Assembly (NCBI RefSeq): GCF_001375515.1
Contig: NZ_CTDX01000009.1
Location: 1-64,000, forward strand
Direction of reading: 5' to 3'
Length of the DNA stretch: 64,000 nucleotides
Source of the DNA: Bacillus kwashiorkori
GTDB lineage: Bacteria > Bacillota > Bacilli > Bacillales > Caldibacillaceae
Both the position numbers and the translations under genes were made by a program. The notes under the pieces are model-generated. The model did not search any database. It saw only the letters and a program-made list of their open reading frames with translations, and had not been told where the DNA came from. Positions 17,266 through 26,758 of this stretch are shown here, one piece after another. Numbering within the stretch: position 1 is the first letter of the stretch; every line of letters begins with the position of its first letter.

Positions 17266-19020
17266 TTGAAAGGCAAATTTAGTAGTTTACGTTCCATTAA
17301 GTCGAAGTTAATCTTCATATCTAGTTTAATTTTATTCATTCCGTTATTAACGTTAGGTGTTATAAGCTATATTACAAGTTCTACCAGTTTGGACAATTTA
17401 GGTTCTACCAACTTAAAAAATAGCGTGAAAATGACGATTGAAATGATAAAGATTTTAGATAATGATGTGAAAACTGGTGACTTATCAATCGAACAGGCAC
17501 AAGAAATGGTTAAAGTTGCAATTTTAGGAGAAAAAAATGCAGATGGTACGCGACCAATTAATCCGCATATTGACCTTGGAGAAAATGGCTACCTTTTAGC
17601 CTATGATCAACAAGGGAATCAAGTTGCCCATCCCAACTTGGAAGGGCAAAATGTATGGGACGTTGTGGACTCCAATGGAACGAAATTTGCTCAAGAGGCT
17701 ATTAAGGTGGGGAATAATGGCGGTGGATTTACCGAGTACGACTGGCCACTCCCTAATAATGAAAATGTGATAGAAAAGAAAATTAGTTACTCAGAAACTG
17801 ACCCGTACTGGGGCTGGACGATTTCAGCGGGAACGTATATGTCTGATTTTACCAAACCAGCACAGGAATTGTTCTACATTATTTTAATCGTTACTGGTAT
17901 TGCATTAGTGTTGGGAGCGGTTGTAATTGTTCTATTTTCAAATAGTCTTATAAATCCAATTCGTAAAGTTACAGAAAGAATGACCCAATTAGCGGGGGAT
18001 GATTTATCTGGGGAACCGATTGTGATAAATTCAAAAGATGAATCTAAGTTACTAGCAGATAGCACGAACCAATTGCAAAATCGTCTAAAAGAGATTATTC
18101 AACAAGTTGTGGATTCCTCTGAATTTATTTTAGCTGCGAGTGAAGAATTATCCCAGTCTTCTAATGAGGTAAAACATAGTAGTGAACAAGTATCAGCAAC
18201 GATGCAGGAATTAGCATCTGGAAGTGAAACGCAAGCGAATAATTCCAGTGAGTTATCCTCTGCGATTGGAGCATTAACATCGCAAGTAATAGAAGCGGAT
18301 GAGCACGGTAAAGTTCTGCAACAAACAAGTAGTAATGTGCTACAACTTGCGGAAAATGGCAATAGCTTAATGGATTCTTCTGGAAAACAAATGAAAAAAA
18401 TTGACGAGGTTATTAAAGATACTAATGCGAAGGTCCAAAATTTAAATGAGCACTCCTTAAGCATATCGGAACTTGTTTCTGTTATTAAAGATATTGCCGA
18501 TCAAACAAACTTATTGGCATTGAATGCAGCAATTGAGGCAGCAAGAGCGGGAGAACACGGCAAAGGCTTCGCTGTTGTTGCTGACGAAGTTCGAAAACTA
18601 GCAGAACAAGTCACTGTTTCCGTTTCTGATATAACTGGTATTGTGAAAAATGTTCAATCTGAAATCGACATCGTCACTAGCTCCTTGAAAGATGGGTATG
18701 AAGAGGTAAAAGCAGGAACGGTACAAATCAATTCCACAAGTGAAACATTCGGAAAAATTAACGAATCTATTTTAAATATGATTAACGACATTCGATTGAT
18801 TGGCAAAAACTTGACGACCATTACGGAAGGAACGCAATCCATGAATGGCTCTATCCAAGAAATGGCAGCAATCGCAGAAGAGTCTGCAGCAGGAATCGAG
18901 CAAACATCTGCCGCAACCGAAGAAACAAGCGCCTCCATGGAGGAACTATCCCAAAACGCAGTCGAATTAGCCAAATTAGCCGAAACGTTGAATGATAGTG
19001 TGAAAGGGTTTAAGTTTTAA
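17266..19020 (+). CDS. Methyl-accepting chemotaxis protein with Cache domain
   Basis: A 584-residue chemoreceptor. In order: a first membrane helix ([20 protein letters not shown]), an extracellular single Cache sensor (about 40-200, with [17 protein letters not shown] and [12 protein letters not shown]), a second membrane helix, HAMP, then a long coiled-coil signalling domain with the hairpin tip [20 protein letters not shown]. It senses small extracellular ligands and controls CheA. TTGGAGGTG is the ribosome site and the TTG at 17266 lies 9 bases after it; the frame's earlier TTG at 17251 is part of that site. It is a single gene ended by a REP-like hairpin. Confidence 0.93.
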   Translation: MKGKFSSLRSIKSKLIFISSLILFIPLLTLGVISYITSSTSLDNLGSTNLKNSVKMTIEMIKILDNDVKTGDLSIEQAQEMVKVAILGEKNADGTRPINPHIDLGENGYLLAYDQQGNQVAHPNLEGQNVWDVVDSNGTKFAQEAIKVGNNGGGFTEYDWPLPNNENVIEKKISYSETDPYWGWTISAGTYMSDFTKPAQELFYIILIVTGIALVLGAVVIVLFSNSLINPIRKVTERMTQLAGDDLSGEPIVINSKDESKLLADSTNQLQNRLKEIIQQVVDSSEFILAASEELSQSSNEVKHSSEQVSATMQELASGSETQANNSSELSSAIGALTSQVIEADEHGKVLQQTSSNVLQLAENGNSLMDSSGKQMKKIDEVIKDTNAKVQNLNEHSLSISELVSVIKDIADQTNLLALNAAIEAARAGEHGKGFAVVADEVRKLAEQVTVSVSDITGIVKNVQSEIDIVTSSLKDGYEEVKAGTVQINSTSETFGKINESILNMINDIRLIGKNLTTITEGTQSMNGSIQEMAAIAEESAAGIEQTSAATEETSASMEELSQNAVELAKLAETLNDSVKGFKF

Positions 19021-19054
19021 TAGATATAGACACACTTTATCGCTTTAAAGCAGT

Positions 19055-19108
19055 GGGGGACTGTCCCCAACAATTCGCAACATTTAGAATTGTTGGGGAC
19101 AGTCCCCC
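19055..19108. repeat. REP-like element, head-to-head pair
   Basis: GGGGGACTGTCCCCAACAATTC and AGAATTGTTGGGGACAGTCC face each other and end in CCCCTTTT, between the convergent chemoreceptor and YesL-like genes. It could serve as a shared terminator. Confidence 0.88.
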
Positions 19109-19114
19109 TTTTCA

Positions 19115-19813
19115 TTAATCGTTGTCATCTTTCTGGTCATTTTCACCATTTGAGTTTAATCCAAGGTTGAAGATTTTAAAGCAGCTATAAGCTATTATCG
19201 ATCCAGTACCAAGCAATAAAAGAAATGGTAGATTAAAGCTTATATATACAGTAATAATCGTTATAGCCGCTATGCCAATTGTATGAACGGGACGACCTAA
19301 AGCAAGTTGAAAACAATTTTTCAACGTAGGAAACAGCTTAACCTCGTAATGGACAGTAATAGAAAAGAAGTTAATCGTAAAAGCTAACATAAAAATACCA
19401 ACTGCTAGAAATAAGTAAAAGATTGGTGAATTAATTGTTGAAAAATAAAAATAATCGATGAATAAAAATACCCACAGTACAGTTAGTAATAACCCGCCTA
19501 TTACACTCCGGATATAGTTTTCTTTATAATATTTGAAAAAACTTTTAATAAGCTTAATATCTAGTTCGCCCATCACCCATTTTCGGGTAATCCCAAATAA
19601 AGCTGTAGTGGATGGAAAAAACAAGAAAGGGGAAAGGATGATAATAAATAACATGTTAGTAATTAATTGATTAGGGTTAGTACTAACAAGTAAATTAAAG
19701 GCAAAGTAAATAATAGGAAGGTTAAATAGTAACCATATAATATTTGAAAAACAAATTCTCGTAATCCATTCTGTTGTGACGATTAACCTATTAAATAAAA
19801 CTTGCTTATTCAT
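19115..19813 (-). CDS. DUF624/YesL-family membrane protein
   Basis: A 232-residue protein with about six membrane segments and the YesL-type N-terminal half (ITRICFSNIIWLLFNLPIIY; FFPSTTALFGITRKW). Members of this family are regularly found beside LplB/YtcP-type sugar transporters and glycosidases, as here; their exact role is unknown. AGGAGG precedes the ATG. An operator of the LacI type sits at 19851-19870, directly upstream, so it belongs to the glycan regulon although it is divergent. Confidence 0.82.
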   Translation of the reverse strand: MNKQVLFNRLIVTTEWITRICFSNIIWLLFNLPIIYFAFNLLVSTNPNQLITNMLFIIILSPFLFFPSTTALFGITRKWVMGELDIKLIKSFFKYYKENYIRSVIGGLLLTVLWVFLFIDYFYFSTINSPIFYLFLAVGIFMLAFTINFFSITVHYEVKLFPTLKNCFQLALGRPVHTIGIAAITIITVYISFNLPFLLLLGTGSIIAYSCFKIFNLGLNSNGENDQKDDND

Positions 19814-19850
19814 TTAGCTACCTCCTACTGTATAGAAAACGCATACAAAA

Positions 19851-19870
19851 AATAAAAACGTTTTAATTAT
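19851..19870. promoter_or_regulatory. LacI-family operator (1 of 5)
   Basis: AATAAAAACGTTTTAATTAT contains AAAAACGTTTT with a central CG, as bound by LacI-family repressors. It lies 38 bases upstream of the YesL-like gene. Confidence 0.65.
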
Positions 19871-20058
19871 ATTATTACACGATATGCTAACTTCGTAAAT
19901 AAAAGTTTTTGGTAATAAAGTTGGAAGAAGTAGAGCAGAAAATTTTATATTGTTTTTTTCTGATGCAGATGCTATTCTATGAAATATAAAGTGCTTTCAT
20001 TAAAAACACCACGTCTAAAAACAGTAAGAATAAGTTTTGTAAATTTTTTTAGAGTTTC

Positions 20059-20074
20059 ATAAAAACGTTTTTAT
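20059..20074. promoter_or_regulatory. LacI-family operator (2 of 5), perfect palindrome
   Basis: ATAAAAACGTTTTTAT, a perfect 16-base palindrome about 100 bases before the GH30 start. Confidence 0.75.
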
Positions 20075-20175
20075 TACAATCGCTACAAAAATAGATTTTG
20101 GTTATAAGGATATTACACAAAAATTTTCCAAAAAAAAGACTTCATATCAACATGTACTATAGGAGGCGAACAGCT

Positions 20176-21516
20176 ATGAAATTACAACTAATTACAACTA
20201 CTTACGAGAAAAATCAGACCAAAACGATAGAGACAAAAAAAGAATTTACGCATGATCCTGGTGTGGAATTTAACGTTGTAAATATTTACCCCCAAGTAGA
20301 GTATCAAACTTTTGACGGTTTCGGTGGTTCAATTACTGATTCGGCAGGATATATTTATTCCTTAATGAGTGACCAATCAAAAAAAGAGTTAATTCAAGCT
20401 TACTTTGGTCCAAATGGAAACTGCTATCAAACTATTCGTAGCCATATAGATAGTTGTGATTTTTCCGTTAATCAGTATGAAGCGTTGAGTGACCCAACAG
20501 ATATGGAATTCGAATCTTTTAATCTTGATAGAAATAATCGATATATTCTTCCACTTCTATTAGATGCTGAAGCGGCAAATGGCAAGCCAATTGAAATGAT
20601 GCTTTCTCCTTGGTCTCCTCCAAGTTTTATGAAAACGAATGGTATTCGAATACAAGGTGGAAAGTTGAAGGAGGAATATAGAGAGTTTTGGGCCGAATAT
20701 ATTTGTCATTATATTAAATCATACCGAGCTAAAGGATTTCTTATTAAAAAGCTTTCGATTCAAAATGAACCAAATGCAAAACAAACGTGGGATTCCTGTC
20801 TTTATACAGGAGAAGAGGAAAAAATATTTTTACGAGACTACTTATATCCAGCACTACGCAAAAATGGTTTAGAAGATATTGAGATTTTTATTTGGGATCA
20901 TAATAAGGAAAGAATGTTTGAACGAGCTTGTGAAATTATTGATGAAACGACGGAGCATATGATCAGTGGTATTGCATTTCACTGGTATACCGGGGATCAT
21001 TTTGATGCAATTAGTCTTGTTAGAGAAAAATTCAAGGATAAAAAAATTATCCTTTCTGAAGGTTGTGTGGAATTCAGCCGCTTTGATGAAAATGCACAGC
21101 TATTGTTTGCTCAAATGTATGCACATGATATTATTGGAAATATTAATTCTGGAATGAACTCCTTTATTGACTGGAATATAGTCCTTGATACGGTTGGCGG
21201 ACCTAACCATGTAGGAAATTTCTGCCATTCTCCGATTGTGTATGATGCGCAAAATGATAAAGTAATTAAAAATCTTTCTTATACGTATATTGGACATTTT
21301 AGTCGCTATATTGTTCCGGGTGCCAAAAGGATTGCTTCGACAAAGTACACAGATAAGTTAGAATTGACGGCATTGAAAAATCCAGATGGAACCGTAGTAT
21401 TTATCCTGTTAAATAGATTAGATGAAATGCAGCAAGTGAATTTACGAATAAATGGGCAAGTTACTGAAGTTACTGTACCAGGAAATTCAATTTCGACAGG
21501 GCTGTTAAGTCAATAG
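20176..21516 (+). CDS. GH30 family glycosidase (glucosylceramidase / beta-1,6-glucanase type)
   Basis: A 446-residue enzyme without signal peptide. It has the GH30 (beta/alpha)8 barrel start (DGFGGSITDSAGY), acid/base Glu198 in SIQNEPN, nucleophile Glu295 in IILSEGC, and the C-terminal beta-sandwich. Length and motifs match SrfJ-like GH30 proteins. It should cleave beta-glucosides in the cytoplasm after uptake. AGGAGG lies 9 bases before the ATG at 20176; the frame also runs upstream without support. With the GH5 and GH3 neighbours, an oligosaccharide of beta-1,6- or mixed beta-glucan is the likely substrate (inference). Confidence 0.85.
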   Translation: MKLQLITTTYEKNQTKTIETKKEFTHDPGVEFNVVNIYPQVEYQTFDGFGGSITDSAGYIYSLMSDQSKKELIQAYFGPNGNCYQTIRSHIDSCDFSVNQYEALSDPTDMEFESFNLDRNNRYILPLLLDAEAANGKPIEMMLSPWSPPSFMKTNGIRIQGGKLKEEYREFWAEYICHYIKSYRAKGFLIKKLSIQNEPNAKQTWDSCLYTGEEEKIFLRDYLYPALRKNGLEDIEIFIWDHNKERMFERACEIIDETTEHMISGIAFHWYTGDHFDAISLVREKFKDKKIILSEGCVEFSRFDENAQLLFAQMYAHDIIGNINSGMNSFIDWNIVLDTVGGPNHVGNFCHSPIVYDAQNDKVIKNLSYTYIGHFSRYIVPGAKRIASTKYTDKLELTALKNPDGTVVFILLNRLDEMQQVNLRINGQVTEVTVPGNSISTGLLSQ

Positions 21517-21634
21517 TCTTATTAACCATATAGTTAGTGATCATTTTAGATGTATTTTATTTAAGAAAAGTAGGAATTAATTTTTATGTATTCAATTAAA
21601 AGTTGATAGATTAATAAATTATGTAAAAAAGTTA

Positions 21635-21663
21635 TTGCTATATGAAAACATTTACATTATAAT
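21635..21663 (+). promoter_or_regulatory. Sigma-A promoter of the LacI gene
   Basis: TTGCTA, 17 bases, TATAAT. The operator at 21677-21692 falls over the expected transcription start, indicating autorepression. Confidence 0.65.
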
Positions 21664-21676
21664 TTAATTATTATTT

Positions 21677-21692
21677 ATAAAAACGTTTTTAT
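21677..21692. promoter_or_regulatory. LacI-family operator (3 of 5), perfect palindrome
   Basis: ATAAAAACGTTTTTAT, between the promoter and the ribosome binding site of the regulator gene. Confidence 0.75.
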
Positions 21693-21709
21693 AAAAGGAG
21701 GGGAACAAA

Positions 21710-22720
21710 ATTTCAAAAAAGGTCACGATTAAAGATGTTGCAAAGGCAGCGGGTGTTTCTATTTCAACTGTTTCTAATGCCTTGAATGGAGTAGATGTTC
21801 TCCTCCCAGAAACAAGAGATCATGTATTAAATATAGCGAAAAAAATGAATTATGTTCCGAACTTAAACGGAAGAAATTTAAAATCGAGAGAAACTAAAGT
21901 TATTGGAATGTTCCTAACGAGTATGAAAGGCCCGTACTATGACATCTTAGTAGACTCAATTTACCAAGTTTGCGAAAAGTCTGGTTATGAACTGCAGATT
22001 TTTATTACAAAAAATGATCAAACGGCTCTAGCTAATTTACTTGGAAAGAGGGTTGATGGTGCCGTTATAATGAATGAATTCATTGATGAAAACGACGTTC
22101 AATTGTTAGAAAAAGCTGGTGTTCCAATTGTTTTCATCGATAGAGAGCGGGTAAGCAAAACGAGTTCTTCCGTCGTATTTGATTCCTATAAAGGTGGTCA
22201 AGATATTGCTCGTTATCTCATCAATCAAGGTCATCGAAATATCGGTTATATAAGAGGGTATGCTAATTTATATGATGATATAGAGAGATTCAAAGGATTT
22301 AAGAATATAGTAGATTCCGCTGGATTACAATTAAAGGATGAAAATATTCTTGTTGGGTATTTTGAAGAAGAAGCTACTTATAATGCTGTTAAAACATTCA
22401 TAAAAAGTGGTAAACCGCTCCCTGATGCATTTGCCTGTGCGAATGATTTAAGTGCAATAGGTTGTATCAAGGCTTTAAATTCGGAAGGGTTTTCTGTCCC
22501 CGAAGATATTAGTATTACAGGGTTTGATAATATCGATTTGAGCGAATACTTTTTACCGTCGATAACAACCGTTGCAAACCCTATTATCCATTTAGGTAAA
22601 GCGGCAATGCAATGTTTGCTTGGAACGATTCTGAAAGAAGAACCTGGTAGTTTGGTAAAATTAGAAGGTAAATTAATTGTAAGGGACTCATGTGCTATTA
22701 ATAAAGAGATTTTTATTTAG
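21710..22720 (+). CDS. LacI-family transcriptional repressor, apparent ATT start codon
   Basis: A 336-residue repressor. The full DNA-binding domain (KKVTIKDVAKAAGVSISTVS, then NALNG) lies upstream of the first ATG (21782), so that ATG cannot be the true start. In frame there is a TAA at 21692 and then no ATG, GTG or TTG; AAGGAGGGG ends 6 bases before an ATT at 21710, which is the only sensible start. The rest is the sugar-binding domain (KVIGMFLTSMKGPYYDILVD; DISITGFDNIDLSEY). It probably binds the five AAAAACGTTTT operators here, including one on its own promoter. A sequencing error in the start codon is the alternative. Confidence 0.85.
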   Translation: MSKKVTIKDVAKAAGVSISTVSNALNGVDVLLPETRDHVLNIAKKMNYVPNLNGRNLKSRETKVIGMFLTSMKGPYYDILVDSIYQVCEKSGYELQIFITKNDQTALANLLGKRVDGAVIMNEFIDENDVQLLEKAGVPIVFIDRERVSKTSSSVVFDSYKGGQDIARYLINQGHRNIGYIRGYANLYDDIERFKGFKNIVDSAGLQLKDENILVGYFEEEATYNAVKTFIKSGKPLPDAFACANDLSAIGCIKALNSEGFSVPEDISITGFDNIDLSEYFLPSITTVANPIIHLGKAAMQCLLGTILKEEPGSLVKLEGKLIVRDSCAINKEIFI

Positions 22721-22766
22721 GGGTAACAGAGTCCCTTGTTACTTTGTTAGGAAAAAATAAAAATTA

Positions 22767-22782
22767 ATAAAAACGTTTTTAC
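22767..22782. promoter_or_regulatory. LacI-family operator (4 of 5)
   Basis: ATAAAAACGTTTTTAC, one base short of the perfect palindrome, upstream of the ABC transporter operon. Confidence 0.7.
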
Positions 22783-22788
22783 GGAAAA

Positions 22789-22804
22789 ATAAAAACGTTT
22801 TAAT
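22789..22804. promoter_or_regulatory. LacI-family operator (5 of 5)
   Basis: ATAAAAACGTTTTAAT, 22 bases from copy 4 (two helical turns), so two repressor dimers could sit on the same face of the DNA. Confidence 0.68.
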
Positions 22805-22834
22805 CAAAAGTTGTGTTACGGTTTTCTGTTGCAA

Positions 22835-22849
22835 AAGAAAGCGGTTTCC
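22835..22849. promoter_or_regulatory. Possible CcpA cre site
   Basis: AAGAAAGCGGTTTCC matches the cre consensus WTGNAANCGNWNNCW at all but two positions and lies just before the transporter operon. It would add catabolite repression to the LacI control. Confidence 0.4.
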
Positions 22850-22880
22850 TAAATAAATGATCCTAAGGGAGGTTATACGA

Positions 22881-23798
22881 GTGAAAGTAGGGAATTTTAC
22901 AAAGAAATTCAGGTCACAACTTCCACTTCAATTAATGGTAATACCTGGAGTTCTATTTTTAATTATTTTTAGTTATGTTCCAATATATGGACTTGTGATT
23001 GCTTTCAAAAGTTACTCGGTAACCGATACAATCAGTTCAGCTGATTGGGTAGGTTTAGAAAATTTCCGTATTGCATTTTCGGACAAGTTCTTTTGGAAGT
23101 CAGTTGTTAATACGTTAGCAATTAGCTTATTAAAACTATTAATCGGTTTTACCTTTCCGATAATATTATCTATTTTGATATTTGAAGTGAAAGATGGAGT
23201 GTTTAAAAAGACGGTACAAACCATTTCCTATTTACCACACTTTCTATCTTGGATTGTTGTTGGTGGAATGTTGATTAGTTGGTTGTCCACATCAGGAATT
23301 TTTAATGAACTATTAGTTCTTCTAGGCATTCTAGACGAGCCTCGTAACTTCATGATTGAGCCTAAAAGTTACTGGCTAATCGCGGTTTTATCTGATGTAT
23401 GGAAAGAAGCTGGGTGGGGGACGATTATTTACTTGGCGACTATGTCTGGTATTGATCCTACCTATTATGAAGCTGCCAAAATTGACGGGGCGACAAAACT
23501 TCAACAAATATGGCACATTACACTACCTTTAATGAAGTTTATTATATCTTTAATGTTCATCCTAGCAGTCGGTGGTTTGCTTGGATCGAACTTAGACCAA
23601 ACATTAGTATTAATGAACTCATTAAACCAATCTCACGCAGAGGTTATCAATTCTTATGTTTATAAAATTGGTTTAGCACAAGGTGATTTCTCATATGCGA
23701 CAGCTGTTGGATTAGCAATCTCCATTGTGTCGTTAATTCTTGTAATTATTACCAATACAGTTACTAAGAAAATGAATGACAATAGATCTGTTTTCTAG
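22881..23798 (+). CDS. Sugar ABC transporter permease, LplB type
   Basis: A 305-residue inner-membrane permease with six hydrophobic segments and the cytoplasmic EAA motif (YEAAKIDGATKLQQIWHITL) that contacts the ATPase. The N-terminus (RSQLPLQLMVIPGVLFLIIF) is typical of LplB proteins that import oligosaccharides. AAGGGAGG lies 8 bases before the GTG at 22881, favoured over the ATG at 22857. It is the first gene of the operon LplB-YtcP-LipO. No ATPase gene is nearby, so a shared MsmX-type ATPase is expected. Confidence 0.9.
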   Translation: MKVGNFTKKFRSQLPLQLMVIPGVLFLIIFSYVPIYGLVIAFKSYSVTDTISSADWVGLENFRIAFSDKFFWKSVVNTLAISLLKLLIGFTFPIILSILIFEVKDGVFKKTVQTISYLPHFLSWIVVGGMLISWLSTSGIFNELLVLLGILDEPRNFMIEPKSYWLIAVLSDVWKEAGWGTIIYLATMSGIDPTYYEAAKIDGATKLQQIWHITLPLMKFIISLMFILAVGGLLGSNLDQTLVLMNSLNQSHAEVINSYVYKIGLAQGDFSYATAVGLAISIVSLILVIITNTVTKKMNDNRSVF

Positions 23799-23808
23799 GA
23801 GGGTTGAC

Positions 23809-24735
23809 ATGAATATAACTGCGAAAGATAACCATGTATCAACAAATGTTGCTACATCAAAGAAAAATAAAATGAAGGAAAACAGAGTTTTTAATATAAT
23901 AAACATCATCTTTTTAACGCTGTTTACAATTATCATCATATTTCCAATTTGGAACATTGTTGTTAAATCATTTAGTAGTCCTGAAACGATATCTAGTGTT
24001 GGCCTAAGAATATGGCCTAAAGAATTTTCATTAGCTAACTATCAAATAGTTTTTAATGACCCAACAATTTGGAATGCATTTATCATCTCTGTATTAAAAA
24101 CTGTTATCGGGGTCATTACGCACGTATTGCTTACTGCAATGGTTGCCTATGGAATGAGTAAACAAAATTTACTAGGTCGAAATTTTTATACGGCTTTAGG
24201 CGTAGGTTCCATGTTTTTTAGCGGTGGTATGATCCCAACTTATTTGTTAATGCGATCATTAGGACTTTTAGATAGTTTTTGGGTTTATATTATTCCTTCC
24301 CTATTTAGTTACTATGACATGCTTATATTAATGAACTTCTTTCGGGAAATTCCAAGTTCATTAGAGGAATCAGCAAAAATTGATGGAGCAGGAGTTTGGA
24401 AAATTTTCACTAGAATTATCCTCCCACTTTCTACTCCGGTATTAGCAACAATTGCATTATTCAATGGTGTGTTCCAGTGGAACGATTATATGACTGCCAA
24501 ACTTTATATTTCTAATGAGGCTCTATATCCTATTCAGATGAAACTTTATGAAATTATTGTACAAACTCAAGCAGCAGCCAATATGTCCAATATTACATCC
24601 GTTGTTATTCCAACGACGGCAGAATCAATTCAACTTGCAACGATTGTTATTGCGACAGTGCCAATCGTTCTAGTATATCCATTTTTACAAAAATACTTTA
24701 TTTCTGGAATGATGATAGGGGCTGTGAAAGAGTAA
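23809..24735 (+). CDS. Sugar ABC transporter permease, YtcP type
   Basis: A 308-residue partner permease with six membrane segments and EAA motif LEESAKIDGAGVWKIFTRII. The ending (FLQKYFISGMMIGAVKE) is characteristic of YtcP-like proteins. AGGAGGG precedes the ATG at 23809, which lies 10 bases after the stop of the first permease. Together they form the membrane channel of the importer. Confidence 0.9.
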   Translation: MNITAKDNHVSTNVATSKKNKMKENRVFNIINIIFLTLFTIIIIFPIWNIVVKSFSSPETISSVGLRIWPKEFSLANYQIVFNDPTIWNAFIISVLKTVIGVITHVLLTAMVAYGMSKQNLLGRNFYTALGVGSMFFSGGMIPTYLLMRSLGLLDSFWVYIIPSLFSYYDMLILMNFFREIPSSLEESAKIDGAGVWKIFTRIILPLSTPVLATIALFNGVFQWNDYMTAKLYISNEALYPIQMKLYEIIVQTQAAANMSNITSVVIPTTAESIQLATIVIATVPIVLVYPFLQKYFISGMMIGAVKE

Positions 24736-24778
24736 AAATCTGAAAGTGAGCCATAATATAGTACTTTGAAGGAGGTGG

Positions 24779-24841
24779 GTGCTAGCATTTGACCTTAGCA
24801 GTTTGATTATTAAGTTAAAAAAGCAAGAGATTGATAAGTAA
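24779..24841 (+). CDS. Possible 20-residue peptide between permease and binding protein
   Basis: GTG start directly after AAGGAGG (3-base spacing, shorter than usual) gives VLAFDLSSLIIKLKKQEIDK. The strong ribosome site has no other gene to serve. It may be a translated small peptide or just a leader feature. Confidence 0.2.
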   Translation: MLAFDLSSLIIKLKKQEIDK

Positions 24842-24880
24842 GGAAGAACTAAAAACATAAATTTGAGGGGGAAACTTAAA

Positions 24881-26518
24881 ATGAGAATAAATAAATCTAT
24901 CATTATTAAAACGATTATCCTAATATTCTCTGTTTCACTTATTTTAACTGGTTGTAATAGTGGTTCTAAGAAAAATGAAACAGCCAATTTAGATGAAAAG
25001 GCAAGATATGAGTTAGATGAAAATACTCCTGCTTGGAAATTGGATAAAAAAGAAGAAAAAACAGAACTTACTTGGTATGTAAATGCAGAATGGTGGAACA
25101 CGGACTTCGGTAACGATACAGTCACGAAAAAGTTAAGCGAAGATTTGAATATAAATATCAAGTTTTTAAACGGTGATGATACAAAATTAAATACGTATTT
25201 TGCAGGTTCTGACCTACCAGATATTATAACCATTTTCGGTATGGAATCAAAAACAGCAAAAGACGCAGCGAAATGGGCACTTCCATTAAATGACCTTGCA
25301 GATAAATATGATCCATATTTCTACAAAGTAGCTCAAGATCAAACATTAAATTGGTTCCAATTAAAAGATGGTAAAACTTATGGTTATCCTAGCTATTCCA
25401 ATACGAAAGAACATTATGATAGCGGAGCAATTCCAGGAAATGATGCTTTTATCATTCGTGAAGACATTTATAAAGCAATTGGTTCACCGGATATGACAAC
25501 TCCAGAAGGATTTCTAGATGCTTTAGGTAAAATTAAAGCACAATTCCCTAAAGTACTTCCATTTGGTTTTAAAGGTTTTACTGCTGAAGGGGATGCAGGT
25601 TCATTACATGTAACATTACAGGATTATCTAGGAGTGCCAATGGTCACAGAAGATGGAAAATGGTATAACAGAAACCAAGATGAAGACTATCAAGCTTGGA
25701 TTAAAGTCATTAATGAAGCATATCGCAAAGGTTATATTAGTGATGACACATTCTCAGATGATGGTACACTCTTTGAAGAAAAAATTTCCCAAGGTAAGTA
25801 TGCAACGGCATTGACAGGTGGTATTGCACAACTTTATACCCATTTACAAAAGAACTTTTCTTCTAATCCAAGTCAAAAATACATTGCTATCGATGGTCCT
25901 AAGTCAACTGTGGGTAGAGAACCAACATTAAATCAATCTGGTATATCTGGCTGGTCCGTAACTTACATTTCAAACAAAGTTAAAGACCCACAAAAGGCAA
26001 TTCAATTATTTACTTATTTATTAAGTGAAGAAGGACAATATTTAACAACTTATGGAGTTGAAGGCGAAACATTCAAATTCAATGAAGAAGGTAAAGCGGA
26101 ATTACTTCCTGAAGTAGCTAAGATTAAAGAGGAAAATATTGATGAATATAAATCTAAATATCGCTTAGGGGAATTCTGGTTCTTCGGACATGATACTTTC
26201 GCAGTTGAACACGGAGTAGTACAGCCAAGAGAATCTGTTGACCAAATTATGGCATGGGGAACTCCATATTTAACACCACATTTTGCCATTGAAAATATTG
26301 ATCCAGACCAAGGTACAGCAGAATCGCGTACATTGACGAATATTAATTCTCAATGGGCTACAACATTGGCACAATTAATTAGAGCGAAAGATGACAATGC
26401 GTTTGAGAAAACTTTAAATAGTTATAAAAAATTCTTAGACGAAAACAACTTCGACTCTATTATAAAAATTAGAGACCAAAAAGTTCAGGATAATATGGAA
26501 AAACTTGGATTAAAATAG
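24881..26518 (+). CDS. Extracellular sugar-binding lipoprotein (LipO/YtcQ type)
   Basis: A 545-residue lipoprotein: signal peptide and lipobox (VSLILTGCNS), then a large type 1 solute-binding fold with many aromatic residues suited to stacking on sugars (LTWYVNAEWWNTDFG; RLGEFWFFGHD). Its length over 500 residues is typical of binding proteins for long oligosaccharides paired with LplB/YtcP permeases. GAGGGGG precedes the ATG at 24881. It would deliver oligosaccharides to the two permeases encoded just upstream. Confidence 0.9.
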   Translation: MRINKSIIIKTIILIFSVSLILTGCNSGSKKNETANLDEKARYELDENTPAWKLDKKEEKTELTWYVNAEWWNTDFGNDTVTKKLSEDLNINIKFLNGDDTKLNTYFAGSDLPDIITIFGMESKTAKDAAKWALPLNDLADKYDPYFYKVAQDQTLNWFQLKDGKTYGYPSYSNTKEHYDSGAIPGNDAFIIREDIYKAIGSPDMTTPEGFLDALGKIKAQFPKVLPFGFKGFTAEGDAGSLHVTLQDYLGVPMVTEDGKWYNRNQDEDYQAWIKVINEAYRKGYISDDTFSDDGTLFEEKISQGKYATALTGGIAQLYTHLQKNFSSNPSQKYIAIDGPKSTVGREPTLNQSGISGWSVTYISNKVKDPQKAIQLFTYLLSEEGQYLTTYGVEGETFKFNEEGKAELLPEVAKIKEENIDEYKSKYRLGEFWFFGHDTFAVEHGVVQPRESVDQIMAWGTPYLTPHFAIENIDPDQGTAESRTLTNINSQWATTLAQLIRAKDDNAFEKTLNSYKKFLDENNFDSIIKIRDQKVQDNMEKLGLK

Positions 26519-26584
26519 GTGTTGCCTAGTTTTTCGAATGGGTTTTTGAATCCTACTATTATTAAATAGGAAATAAAAAGAGTT

Positions 26585-26702
26585 AGGGGATGTCCCAAAA
26601 GTGCCTGGCTCCCTTTATAAGTGCAAATATAGATTAAGCAGTTCGGTAGACTATGTTTTGTTCTTAAAGCGCCTGGCCTTTTGTTTCGGGCAGCCCCTTT
26701 TG
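26585..26702. terminator. Large imperfect hairpin after the transporter operon
   Basis: AGGGGATGTCCCAAAA pairs with TTTCGGGCAGCCCC followed by TTTT. The loop holds two GTGCCTGGC/GCGCCTGGC copies, so it may be a REP-type element serving as a terminator. Confidence 0.5.
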
Positions 26703-26758
26703 TATATACTAAGTTTTTTCAATCGTTCAGATGAGTAACATAGGCAGGGGGTAAAGCT

